This document shows, piece after piece, positions 22,742-30,415 of a stretch of 64,000 bases of DNA (its first letter is position 1; each line of letters starts with the position of its first letter). Origin of the DNA: a virus; IMG/VR virus record IMGVR_UViG_3300018018_000001, positions 117,622-181,621 of that record; one strand, 5' to 3'. The notes under the pieces were generated by a model that worked only from the letters and a program-made list of their open reading frames with translations, had not been told where the DNA came from and made no database searches. The position numbers and the translations under genes are program-made.

Positions 22742-22950
22742 AAGTTAGTTGGGGAAAAAGGTTATTATGGTATGCTCCTTGTAAAAGATGCAAGCTTAAA
22801 GGAAAGTATAAAGATTGCACTTGTGGGGTTAGTCTTCGTGTTGATTGGATGCAAAGTCAAAAGTTACATTCAATAACTTGGAGGGGGATTGGACATAATA
22901 AAATTAAGAAATCATGTAAAATTATGCAAAAGGAATCTAAAATCAGATAA
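22720..22950 (+). CDS. Small Cys-rich protein
   Basis: 76 residues, overlapping the previous gene by 22 bases. CKRCKLKGKYKDCTCG (about 21-36) is a likely zinc site. Basic throughout. No family recognised. Its second half overlaps the frame at 22889, so the true end or start in this crowded stretch is uncertain. Confidence 0.45.
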   Translation: MPVRNKIKVSWGKRLLWYAPCKRCKLKGKYKDCTCGVSLRVDWMQSQKLHSITWRGIGHNKIKKSCKIMQKESKIR

Positions 22951-23254
22951 GGTTAAATGCTGCGCCACTTGCCCTTTTGAAGAAGATATACTACTTATTT
23001 ACCCTGAATTAAAATCACTTTTTGAAAGAAAAAGAAAGTTTCTTAAAAAATGAAATCAGGTTTTTTGTTTAAATAGCCGAAAGTGGGTTGATTTCATTTG
23101 GATACTTCCTAAATCATGCCCACACTTAGAGGAGAAATGGTGTCAAGATGAAAAATGTGCATACTATGAGAATAGGGAAATGTCCAAATATGCAAAAAGG
23201 AAACTTAAAATATTAAAGAGTTTTGGGAGGGAAAATGAATCAGAGCAGGGCTAA
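22889..23254 (+). pseudogene. Small Cys protein gene with in-frame TGA
   Basis: From TTG 22889 (GGAGGGGG just upstream) the frame runs to TAA 23252-23254, broken once by TGA at 23051-23053. First part: CKRN...KCCATCPFEEDILLIYPELKSLFERK. Second part: WILPKSCPHLEEKWCQDEKCAYYENREMSKYAKRK. Both halves are Cys-bearing and in the same frame, but they could also be two unrelated small genes, with the second lacking a start. The TGA is inside an inverted repeat (23048-23099). Confidence 0.4.
23048..23099 (+). repeat. 11-base inverted repeat around an in-frame TGA
   Basis: AAATGAAATCA (23048-23058) is perfectly complementary to TGATTTCATTT (23089-23099), with a 30-base loop. No T-run follows, so it is not a standard terminator. 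Confidence 0.5.
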
Positions 23255-23414
23255 GAAAATAAGGAAAATGGTTTACAGGGGGAAGACCAAGGAGGAGAAA
23301 GTTACTGAGTATAAGGCTATTCAAAAAAATAAAGGGGTTCAGCTACTTTGTACTGGACTTAGAGAAATTTATAAAAAGCTAAAGAAGAGCACAAGGAGAA
23401 ACTATGGAAGATGA
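23235..23414 (+). CDS. Small basic hypothetical protein
   Basis: 59 residues from ATG 23235, with GGGAGGG upstream (a TTG at 23223 is less likely). MNQSRAKKIRKMVYRGKTKEEKVTEYKAIQKNKGVQLLCTGLREIYKKLKK resembles short Lys/Arg-rich phage proteins that start with an RAKxIRKxxYG element. Nucleic acid binding is inferred. Overlaps the HIRAN gene by 11 bases. Confidence 0.6.
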   Translation: MNQSRAKKIRKMVYRGKTKEEKVTEYKAIQKNKGVQLLCTGLREIYKKLKKSTRRNYGR

Positions 23415-23727
23415 CAAAATCACCGATCTGTTGTTAAAGGTAACTGGAGTTTCTTTTCCCAATCTTGATGGTTCTTCCAGGCAGGAAATCCTGGGCAATA
23501 TGTCTGACAATGCCTCCATATCTCTTGTACGTGAACCTGAGAATGAATATGACCCAAACGCCATTATGGTCATGGCTGATAAGAAACAAGTGGGATACGT
23601 GAGCAAGGAAGAGAATATAATGATTGCCCCTTTGATGGATTCTGGTGCTTTATTTGAGGCAGAGGTTTGGGAAAAATCCCAGTATAAAGGGACATGGTAT
23701 CTTCATATCATAATTCGTGAGGTTTAA
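23404..23727 (+). CDS. HIRAN-domain protein
   Basis: 107 residues. KVTGVSFPNLDGSSRQEILG...ISLVREPENEYDPNAIMVMADKKQVGYVSKEENIMIAPL is a complete HIRAN domain, a fold that binds DNA 3' ends or damaged DNA and is often fused to helicases. Here it stands alone, with a C-terminal strand WYLHIIIREV. It follows the recombination genes, which suits a role at stalled forks or DNA ends. Confidence 0.85.
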   Translation: MEDDKITDLLLKVTGVSFPNLDGSSRQEILGNMSDNASISLVREPENEYDPNAIMVMADKKQVGYVSKEENIMIAPLMDSGALFEAEVWEKSQYKGTWYLHIIIREV

Positions 23728-23728
23728 A

Positions 23729-23911
23729 ATGGCTACTATAATTACAAAATCTCCACTTGTCAGCAAATGCTGCAAAGCTTTGGTGTCCATTAAGCCAGAT
23801 AAAGAATTTTATCATAGTGAGCAAGAAGCCCAAATTACAATGTGGCATGAATGTACCGCTTGCGGGAAACCCTGTGATGTGGAAGAGGTAGAAGATGAGA
23901 AAATCAGATAG
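23729..23911 (+). CDS. Small zinc-ribbon protein
   Basis: 60 residues from ATG 23729. SKCCKALVSI and HECTACGKPCDV give C-x0-C and C-x2-C-x3-C groups, a zinc-ribbon pattern. Acidic C-terminus. Function unknown; overlaps the next gene by 17 bases. Confidence 0.6.
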   Translation: MATIITKSPLVSKCCKALVSIKPDKEFYHSEQEAQITMWHECTACGKPCDVEEVEDEKIR

Positions 23912-24083
23912 AAAAATGTTTTGGTCAATGTTCTCTTTTATTGTAAATCTTTTGTGGGATATAAGAGATTATATATCTGTGATTCCCCCCCATCAAGACA
24001 ATGGATGGCCAGTAAATCATTATTCCAAAAAAGAATATGATAAACTTGAATCAAAGTCCAGGGAATGGATTGAGGAGGAATAG
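23895..24083 (+). CDS. Small hypothetical protein, possibly membrane-associated
   Basis: 62 residues. The N-terminal part MFWSMFSFIVNLLWDIRDYISV is hydrophobic; the C-terminal half is polar (HYSKKEYDKLESKSREWIEEE). No family recognised. Shares its last base with the GTG of the GIY-YIG gene. Confidence 0.55.
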   Translation: MRKSDRKMFWSMFSFIVNLLWDIRDYISVIPPHQDNGWPVNHYSKKEYDKLESKSREWIEEE

Positions 24084-24721
24084 TGATTTTTGGTAGAATT
24101 TATATAGTTACAAATAAAATAAATGGTAAGAATTATGTTGGTAAAACAACCAAAGAATTAAGATTTAGAAAGGCTGAACACTTTAGTTTCTCCAGAAATA
24201 GTAGTATGATTTTCCATAAAGCACTTAGAAAATATGGTAAGGAAAATTTTGAATGGGAAGAAATTTCTTGGGCAGGATCTATTGAGGAACTTAATAAATA
24301 TGAAATAATAATGATTGATTTTTATAAAACTAAAGTACCTAATGGATATAATGTTACTGATGGTGGAGAAGGTGGTGGCTCAAATCCTTCAGAAGAAGTA
24401 AGAAAGAAAAGGGGCAGTGGGTGGAGAGGAAAAAAGAATCCAGATCAATCTATAAGAATGAGAGGAAATAAATTTTCCAAAGGAAAAAAGTTCCTTCATA
24501 CTTCAGAAAGAAACAAAAAGCAAATTGGAGATAAGAATCCTTTTTATGGGAAATTTCATACTGAAGAAACCAAAGCAATAAATAGAGATAAACATAAAGG
24601 TAAACACTCAAAAACAGAATTTAAGGGAGGTAGTGATCATCCATTTTTTGGAAAGAAAAGGCCAGAACATGCAGAAATAATGAAAGAATATCATCGGAGG
24701 AGAAATGAAATTAATTCCTAG
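24083..24721 (+). CDS. GIY-YIG homing endonuclease with NUMOD3 repeats
   Basis: 212 residues from GTG 24083 with GAGGAGG upstream. The GIY-YIG core reads GRIYIVTNKINGKNYVGKTT, with the catalytic Arg in LRFRKAEH, and Glu later (KYEIIMIDFY). The C-terminal half is a chain of NUMOD3-like DNA-binding motifs (GKKNPDQS, GDKNPFYGKFHTEE, SDHPFFGKK). Free-standing homing nuclease of the Seg type. Overlaps the next start by 17 bases. Confidence 0.92.
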   Translation: MIFGRIYIVTNKINGKNYVGKTTKELRFRKAEHFSFSRNSSMIFHKALRKYGKENFEWEEISWAGSIEELNKYEIIMIDFYKTKVPNGYNVTDGGEGGGSNPSEEVRKKRGSGWRGKKNPDQSIRMRGNKFSKGKKFLHTSERNKKQIGDKNPFYGKFHTEETKAINRDKHKGKHSKTEFKGGSDHPFFGKKRPEHAEIMKEYHRRRNEINS

Positions 24722-25328
24722 CAAATTTTTATTGGATTCTATTAATATTATCCAAAAAGAATTGTTTAATAAAGATATTAAATTTATTATAAAGATATTT
24801 CCTTCTGATTCTTGGGGGTGTCCTAACAAAGTTCCTATTATTGGAGTTCACTATTCTTTTTATTATCCAATATTTAAAGCATTTGAAGAAGATGGAATTA
24901 TCACTCAAAAAGAACCAATTCTAAAGATCATTCGTCATGAGGTTGGACATTGTATTAACTATGCTTATAAATTTTATGAGATGAAAGATTGGTCTGAAAT
25001 TTTTGGAAATTTTAACAAGCCTTATAAACACCCTAATAGTCATTCTAATGAATTCAAACCTAATCTTAATTCTAGGGATTTTGTTAAGAACTTAAGTGAT
25101 TATAATTCCTGCTACTCTCAGATTCACCCTGATGAGGACTTTGCAGAAACTTTTGCTATTTGGTTGTCTAATACTGAAAACTCATGGACTTGTAAGTATG
25201 CAGATTGGAAAGGGGCATTACATAAGCTTAACTACGTAAATTGTCTTATTAATAGTTGGAAAAATGCTAAACCCAAAGTTAAGAGCGGGAAGAAAGATAA
25301 ACCCTATCGGTTTGTAAAACTGAGTTGA
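24705..25328 (+). CDS. Putative zinc metallopeptidase
   Basis: 207 residues, ATG inside the end of the GIY-YIG gene. The HExxH motif is IIRHEVGHCIN (about 87-91 for HEVGH), with a downstream acidic zinc ligand in HPDEDFAETFAIWL. Lys-rich tail. This plan matches putative zinc-binding metallopeptidases of large phages. The AT-rich composition is like that of the nuclease before it. Its stop is only 10 bases before the tRNA-Pro. Confidence 0.75.
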   Translation: MKLIPSKFLLDSINIIQKELFNKDIKFIIKIFPSDSWGCPNKVPIIGVHYSFYYPIFKAFEEDGIITQKEPILKIIRHEVGHCINYAYKFYEMKDWSEIFGNFNKPYKHPNSHSNEFKPNLNSRDFVKNLSDYNSCYSQIHPDEDFAETFAIWLSNTENSWTCKYADWKGALHKLNYVNCLINSWKNAKPKVKSGKKDKPYRFVKLS

Positions 25329-25337
25329 GTGGAGAGC

Positions 25338-25412
25338 CAGGGTATAGCCTAAGCTGGCCGTAGGTCCTGGGTTTGGAACCCAGTTACGGAGGTTCAATTC
25401 CTCCTGCCCTGA
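25338..25412 (+). tRNA. tRNA-Pro (anticodon TGG)
   Basis: 75 nt. Acceptor CAGGGTA (25338-25344) with TGCCCTG (25405-25411, one G-T pair), D-arm GCCT/AGGT, anticodon stem CTGGG/CCCAG around TTTGGAA (anticodon TGG), T arm GGAGG-TTCAATT-CCTCC, discriminator A. CCA is not encoded. GTGGA upstream and TCCAC downstream can pair outside the acceptor stem. Confidence 0.9.
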
Positions 25413-25438
25413 CTGTCCACTTAAAAAGGAAACAGAAA

Positions 25439-26344
25439 ATGGCTTACCAATATTCTTTAGTAGATGCAAATTATTTAGCCCATAGGTCAGTCTATAAGGG
25501 TTCTCATTTACAAACCTCTCAAGGGATTCCTACAGGGGGGATTTTTATTTTTCTGAAGTCTCTTTGGTATCTGAGGGAATTAGGTAATGAAATGATCCTT
25601 GTCTTTGACGGAGGGCATAGTCCCTACCGAAAAGTCCTTTACCTTGAGTACAAGGTAAGGGACGAAAAGGAACTCAAGATTCAAAAGATTCTCAAGTTTA
25701 CCTTTGACACTCTCATGGATATTACCCCTAAATTGGGTTTCCCTACCCTCAGAATGGAACAAACAGAGGCGGATGACGTTCTCTACCTCTTAGCCAAGCA
25801 TATGCGAACCTGGGGCATTATAGCCTTGTCTGGGGATGATGATTTCCTACAATTGACCAAATTGGACATTGACGTTTATAATCCCCGTACTGATGAGCAC
25901 TGGAATAGGGAAAAATTCACCAAAGAGTGGGGATTTGCCCCTGAGTATTTCTCCCTTTGGAAATCTTTGGTGGGGGATGATTCCGACAAAATTTTGGGAG
26001 TCCCAAGGTTAGGAATGGGTAAGAAATTTCCTGAGTTAGGTGATAAGTGGAAGGCTGCTCCATATATTATCAAACAGTTAAAAGAACCCTCCCTTTCGGG
26101 ATTATATGACTGGGCTGTAGCCAATCCAGATCCCCTTGGTAACAAAATCATTAATCATTTCCAGATAGTAAAGAGAAACTACCTCTTAATGGACTTGGAT
26201 CATTGTGAGGTTTCCCTTGATTCAGTCCTGGAAGAACTTAAGATTTCTACCCAAAAAGCCGAAAAGAACCTTGGTTATATTACAAAAATCTTTAAGGATC
26301 TTGAGTTCAAGGAGTTAGCCATGTGGTTAACTTACCTATCCTAA
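25439..26344 (+). CDS. 5'-3' exonuclease / flap endonuclease (T4 RNase H-like)
   Basis: 301 residues from ATG 25439. Metal-binding acidic residues typical of the family: YSLVDANYLAHRS, ILVFDGGHSPYRKVLY, EQTEADDVLYLLAKH and IALSGDDDFLQL, then LVGDDSDKILGVPRLG (helix-hairpin-helix region). Removes RNA primers and 5' flaps in lagging-strand synthesis. Lies near the likely origin and the primase gene. Confidence 0.9.
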   Translation: MAYQYSLVDANYLAHRSVYKGSHLQTSQGIPTGGIFIFLKSLWYLRELGNEMILVFDGGHSPYRKVLYLEYKVRDEKELKIQKILKFTFDTLMDITPKLGFPTLRMEQTEADDVLYLLAKHMRTWGIIALSGDDDFLQLTKLDIDVYNPRTDEHWNREKFTKEWGFAPEYFSLWKSLVGDDSDKILGVPRLGMGKKFPELGDKWKAAPYIIKQLKEPSLSGLYDWAVANPDPLGNKIINHFQIVKRNYLLMDLDHCEVSLDSVLEELKISTQKAEKNLGYITKIFKDLEFKELAMWLTYLS

Positions 26345-26351
26345 AGGGGGA

Positions 26352-26918
26352 ATGGTGAAAAAATATCAGGTAATGGTTATTGATCCTCCGTGGAATATCA
26401 AGAAGTTAACCCGAAAAGTAAGGCCAAATCAAGTCAAGATGGACTATTCCACCATGACTGTTGATGAAATAGCCGCCTTGCCCCTTGCAGCAATTTCTGA
26501 TGATTCATGTTGGTGCTTTCTCTGGACTATCCAAAAATTCCTATTCAATGCCAAACCCATCCTTGAGGGGTGGGGATTCAATCACCTTTTGACCATGACA
26601 TGGGAAAAAACCTATGGCCGATCTGCAGGGATGCCCTTATATGGATTCCTATGGAATGTAGAATTTATCCTTGTTGGTTACAAGAAGAAACCCGACCTCT
26701 GGCCAATCAGAAAATTAATACCCGCCGCTTTCAATGCAGAAAATATTAAGCATTCACAAAAGCCAGATAGATTTTATGAATTAATTAATCCTTTGGGAGA
26801 AAATAGGATTGATATTTTTGCCAGAAAGAAACGTCCTGGGTGGGATACTATTGGGGATGGAATTAGCGGAAAAGATATTCGACAAGAGATAGCCGAATTA
26901 TCAGGAGAGGTAAAATGA
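26352..26918 (+). CDS. MT-A70-family adenine methyltransferase
   Basis: 188 residues. The catalytic motif DPPW (about 11-14) in VMVIDPPWNIKK, then DYSTMTVDEIAALPL, CFLWTIQKFL, GWGFNHLLTMTWEK, HSQKPDRFYELINPLG and RIDIFARKKRPGWD: the MT-A70 pattern of N6-adenine modification of DNA or RNA. It is the third methylase in the window (others 9849/10681 and 30400), perhaps for protection against host restriction. Confidence 0.9.
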   Translation: MVKKYQVMVIDPPWNIKKLTRKVRPNQVKMDYSTMTVDEIAALPLAAISDDSCWCFLWTIQKFLFNAKPILEGWGFNHLLTMTWEKTYGRSAGMPLYGFLWNVEFILVGYKKKPDLWPIRKLIPAAFNAENIKHSQKPDRFYELINPLGENRIDIFARKKRPGWDTIGDGISGKDIRQEIAELSGEVK

Positions 26919-26922
26919 GGGG

Positions 26923-27140
26923 TGTAATGGAGCATTACACGTTACCTTTTTTAAACCCAAATCAGGTGTGTAATGGAGCATTACACACTACCTTTTTTGA
27001 CAAAATCAAGAGTGTAATGGAGCATTACAGTGTCTTTTTTGCAACAAAAATGAATGTAATGGAGCATTACATACCCAAATTCAGGGGATTAAAAATGGAC
27101 TGCGTAATAGCATTACACGAAGTTGTAATGCAGCATTACG
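26923..27140 (+). repeat. Palindromic iteron array, candidate replication origin
   Basis: Four exact copies of TGTAATGGAGCATTACA start at 26923, 26969, 27013 and 27055, a shortened copy (CGTAATAG-CATTACA) is at 27102 and a variant (TGTAATGCAGCATTACG) at 27124. Spacing is 42-47 bases, about four DNA turns, then 22. Three copies are followed by a T-run (CTTTTTT). A half site is near 27193. An AT-rich block and the primase-helicase gene follow directly, as expected for an origin. Confidence 0.7.
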
Positions 27141-27210
27141 TAATGATTTTTAAAAATCAAAACTATATTAAAGAGTTAGAGAGTTCAGAAGCGTGTAATG
27201 AAATGAGTGC

Positions 27211-27346
27211 TTAATAGTATTATTATTAATAGTATATATTATTATATATACTCTCTAGTAATTACTAGTAACTACTATTATATAGGTAGGTAGGATGGTA
27301 GGTATGGTAGTAGGTAGCTTCTATATATTAGCTGAAAGGGGATTGA
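27211..27346 (+). other. AT-rich block and GGTAG repeats, possible unwinding element
   Basis: 27211-27286 is almost pure A and T with many TAT, TAATAG and TACTAGTA steps. From 27284 to 27318 there is a run of short GGTA/GGTAG repeats. No gene fits. It lies between the iterons and the primase-helicase start. Confidence 0.55.
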
Positions 27347-29353
27347 GTGTATACAATAAAACCAAATTTTGAGAATATAGAATTAATATTCAAAGATGAC
27401 TTGGATAAACCTATTTGGATTTGTTGGCAAGAGATTCCTCCCTCTGAGGCTGAAATTAAAAAGGCTGAAGTCCTAATGAGAGAAGCCAAGCCTGTTAAGA
27501 TGCCGATTGATCCCAATACTGGATTCCAGGCAAAGACCAATGACGAAAAGACATGGGGAACATACTGGGTAGCGAAAGCATATTACCAATCTAACCCTGA
27601 TAAAATGTCCGGTTTAGGTCTAAATTATTATGGTAAGGGGGATAAGGATAAAAATTCTCATATCCTTTCTTTTGACCTGGATGACATTAAGAATGAATCA
27701 GGAGAGATTAAGGCTACCGTGATTAGGATTATTACTAAACTCTTGTCCTGGACTGAATTAACCCCTTCAGGAAAGGGGTGTAGGATCTATGTGAGAGAAA
27801 ATTGGATGAAAGGAGGGAGAAAAGCAGGGATATTCAAAGATTTTAATGAAAAGGGGGAACCAGAAGAGCAGAAAATAGAATTTTTTGGTGAGGGGAATCA
27901 CTATGTAACAATTACGGGTGTTCCTATTCCTAAAATAAATGGATTTGATAACAATAAAATAGAAAAAAGACCAAAAGATTTGACAGAGATGATTTATCAA
28001 AAAGTGTTCCCCCCTATTGTTAAATCCAATGAAGTTAAAGAGAAAGATGTAGAGATAACAGAATCCTATTTGGCCGAAGAACTTAGCTCTATTGGTTTTG
28101 AATATAAGCAAGAGTGGGGTATGGATCAGGGTGGAAAATCGGGATTCAAATTTAAGATTACTTGCCCTTGGGGATCAGAGGAGGGAACAGAACATGAAAG
28201 CGGTGTAAATAACTTAGGAGATGCTTTTATTTTTGTACCTGAAGACCATCGAAGGCCATGGTTTCATTGTTCCCACGCCACTTGTAAAGATAAATATTCA
28301 TGGGAAGACTTTTGTAGAAAAGTATTTGGCTATATTCTTTCCGATGGATCTTTGAATAGGAACATAATGTCCTGGATTAATGATCATCCAGGGGAAATGT
28401 TTGACCATCGTTTTCTTCAAAATGAATTTCATATTTTTTCTGAAAGTGAAAAAAATAATTTACGTGTTACTTTGTTTAGAGCTAAGAAAGATAATATAAT
28501 TGAACAACTTTCAAAATCCGGTAATTATCGGGTTATTTCAACAAAGGTGGTGGAAATGCCATTAGCTAAAAATGAGAAAAAGTCTTTTAAGATAGCTTTG
28601 CCATTGAATATTAATCTCTTAGGGACGTTTAAGCCTGAGAGGATTATTCTGGTACAAGGGGAAGTTAATGCAGGAAAAACTGCTTTTAACTTTAGCCTTA
28701 TTAAACCCAATTATAGGATAACTCCTATTCATTATTTTAGTAATTCCGAAATTGATGCAGAGGATATTGAAAGCAGAATGGCTTATCTGTTTTGTGAGAA
28801 ACCAATGGAATACTGGCAAGATAAAAATAATCTTAGTTTCCATAGAATAGAAATTGAAACTGAATTTGCTGATGTAGTTAGGTTGTATAAAGATTCCATT
28901 ATTATTTGCGATTACTTTGATGCCTCAAAGGATTATACTCAAGCCGCTCATCAAATGGCCAGAATCCATGATAAGTTACAAGGAACAGGGAATATGGCAA
29001 TAGTGTCAGTCCAGATTAATATTAACAAAGAAGTCAAGGATAATTTTGCATTGAGGGCATATGGAGGACCAAGTTTGACAACAAGACCTTCTACTGTCTT
29101 TAACTTAGTTAAAAGTAGTGGATACAATGTTCTTTATGTCCAAAAATTTAAACAAGTAGATCCTGTAGTCTACAAATTATTCTATGACAACCGATGGTGC
29201 CGGCCGTATAGAGTTTATGCCGAAGGTGGATTTATTGAAAAGACAACAGAGTATTGGGAACACCGTGGAGATAAAGAAGATGAGATCCCATTTAAACTAT
29301 CTGACGATAAGGAGAATTGGGGAAAGACTCCACCCCAAGTTACGGGGGGATAA
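27347..29353 (+). CDS. Primase-polymerase / helicase replication protein
   Basis: 668 residues from GTG 27347 with GAAAGGGGA upstream. N-terminal part resembles primase-polymerase domains (ILSFDLDDI near 105-113; TPSGKGCRIYV; FFGEGNHYVTITG). A zinc-like centre WFHCSHATC is near 300-310. The C-terminal part is a RecA-type ATPase with Walker A GEVNAGKT (residues 438-445) and a likely Walker B SIIICDYFDAS. Priming and unwinding at the nearby origin is inferred. Confidence 0.78.
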   Translation: MYTIKPNFENIELIFKDDLDKPIWICWQEIPPSEAEIKKAEVLMREAKPVKMPIDPNTGFQAKTNDEKTWGTYWVAKAYYQSNPDKMSGLGLNYYGKGDKDKNSHILSFDLDDIKNESGEIKATVIRIITKLLSWTELTPSGKGCRIYVRENWMKGGRKAGIFKDFNEKGEPEEQKIEFFGEGNHYVTITGVPIPKINGFDNNKIEKRPKDLTEMIYQKVFPPIVKSNEVKEKDVEITESYLAEELSSIGFEYKQEWGMDQGGKSGFKFKITCPWGSEEGTEHESGVNNLGDAFIFVPEDHRRPWFHCSHATCKDKYSWEDFCRKVFGYILSDGSLNRNIMSWINDHPGEMFDHRFLQNEFHIFSESEKNNLRVTLFRAKKDNIIEQLSKSGNYRVISTKVVEMPLAKNEKKSFKIALPLNINLLGTFKPERIILVQGEVNAGKTAFNFSLIKPNYRITPIHYFSNSEIDAEDIESRMAYLFCEKPMEYWQDKNNLSFHRIEIETEFADVVRLYKDSIIICDYFDASKDYTQAAHQMARIHDKLQGTGNMAIVSVQININKEVKDNFALRAYGGPSLTTRPSTVFNLVKSSGYNVLYVQKFKQVDPVVYKLFYDNRWCRPYRVYAEGGFIEKTTEYWEHRGDKEDEIPFKLSDDKENWGKTPPQVTGG

Positions 29354-30090
29354 TGAAAACCAAAGAGTTTAAATTATGTGAATGCAATTGTGGTAATTAT
29401 GCCAAACCAGGAAATAGATTTATTAATGGGCATAATAGAATAGGGAAGAAAAATATTGAAGCTGCTTCTAGGATAGGTAATAAAAATCCAATGTTTGGTA
29501 GAACTGGTAAAAATAGTCCTATATTTAATAGGAAACATACTAAAGATGAATTGAGAGAGATGAGTGAATCTCAAAAAGGTGAGAAAGGTTATTGGTTTGG
29601 AAAGAAAAATTTTGATCATTCTGTTAGAATGTTAGGAGAGAAGAGTCCAAGATTTGGTAAACCTGGCTATTGGGCAGGAAAGAAAAGACCAGATATTTCA
29701 GCTAAACCTAGTCCTATGCTTGGAAAGAAAAATCCTATTGTTTCTATTTTAATGAAAGAAAAAACAGGTGATAAGAATAATAATTGGAATGGAGGGTCCT
29801 CTTTTGAACCTTATAGTTTAGAGTGGACTAATGAATTAAAAAATAAAATTAGAGAAAGGGATCATTATATTTGTCAACTTTGTAAAAAATATGGAAATAC
29901 TATTCATCATATTGATTATAATAAGAAGCATTGTGATTTTAGTAATTTAATTAATTTATGTAGAAGTTGCAATGTTAAAGTAAATAAGAATAGAATTCAA
30001 TGGGAAATTTATTTTAGACTATATATGGTTATAAATCAGAAAGGAGAGAGAAATGAAAGTGGAACTCGAAGCACCAAAGAAAATTCTTGA
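29353..30090 (+). CDS. HNH homing endonuclease with NUMOD3 repeats
   Basis: 245 residues from ATG 29353 (TAATG overlap with the primase stop). CECNCGNYAKPGNRFINGHN, four or more NUMOD3-like repeats (GNKNPMFGRTG, GEKGYWFGKKN, GEKSPRFGKPGYW), then the HNH core (CQLCKKYG, HHIDYNK, LCRSCNVKVN). Closest in plan to 2866 and 5904. The tail overlaps the next gene by 38 bases. Confidence 0.92.
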   Translation: MKTKEFKLCECNCGNYAKPGNRFINGHNRIGKKNIEAASRIGNKNPMFGRTGKNSPIFNRKHTKDELREMSESQKGEKGYWFGKKNFDHSVRMLGEKSPRFGKPGYWAGKKRPDISAKPSPMLGKKNPIVSILMKEKTGDKNNNWNGGSSFEPYSLEWTNELKNKIRERDHYICQLCKKYGNTIHHIDYNKKHCDFSNLINLCRSCNVKVNKNRIQWEIYFRLYMVINQKGERNESGTRSTKENS

Positions 30091-30226
30091 GACAACGATT
30101 CCTGAATCCAGGCCCCATGGTGGTGTGGCTCCTATGTCTGGATGCCCTGTTTGTGAGGCGTTGGAAAAAATTTATCGCAAGGATAAGAAGAGAAAACCTT
30201 TTATGCCTGATAAGGATAGGGAGTAA
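30053..30226 (+). CDS. Small hypothetical protein with CxxC
   Basis: 57 residues from ATG 30053 with AAGGAGAGAG upstream. Contains SGCPVCEALEKIYRK and a basic tail (KDKKRKPFMPDKDRE). It starts inside the HNH gene end, so the HNH insertion probably sits just before it. No family recognised. Confidence 0.6.
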   Translation: MKVELEAPKKILETTIPESRPHGGVAPMSGCPVCEALEKIYRKDKKRKPFMPDKDRE

Positions 30227-30229
30227 ATT

Positions 30230-30415
30230 TTGATTGTAAGAAACTCTATAGGAAATTTGGTTTGCCCAATGAAAAAGATTCCATGCACCTACAAGAAGGG
30301 GAATGGTAGGTGTAAGAAATATTCCGTTAGGGTAAAAGAGATATTAGGGAAACAGGTTTGCCTCAATGTCAGAAAAAGATCGATTAAGGAGTGTTCAATA
30401 TGGGATCTGGAATAG
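30230..30415 (+). CDS. Small Cys-rich basic protein
   Basis: 61 residues from TTG 30230. Cysteines at CPMKKIPCTY, GRCKKY, VCLN and KECSIW could form a metal site. Basic. No family recognised. The end overlaps the methylase start by 16 bases. Confidence 0.5.
   Translation: MIVRNSIGNLVCPMKKIPCTYKKGNGRCKKYSVRVKEILGKQVCLNVRKRSIKECSIWDLE

Noticed and set aside
23059-23088. Another FliA-type promoter (TTTAAATAGCCGAAAG)
   Set aside because: The TAAA and GCCGAA parts are only a couple of bases apart, far too close to act as the two promoter boxes.
23048-23099. Selenocysteine insertion element at the in-frame TGA
   Set aside because: The TGA is inside the stem rather than before it, and the residues around it (KK-stop-NQV) show no redox motif such as CxxU.
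8495-23254. TGA recoded to glycine or tryptophan across the phage
   Set aside because: Many clear genes end in TGA at ATGA overlaps (8253, 9096, 17108, 26918, 54918 region), so TGA works as a stop here.
26923-27140. CRISPR array
   Set aside because: The repeats are 17-base palindromes separated by 25-30 bases that share T-runs, there are only four exact copies, and no cas gene is near.
26915-27214. 99-codon open frame over the iteron array
   Set aside because: Its protein is just the translated palindrome (VMEHY or ALH again and again) and its composition follows the repeats. The array is better read as an origin or operator, although short translation cannot be excluded.
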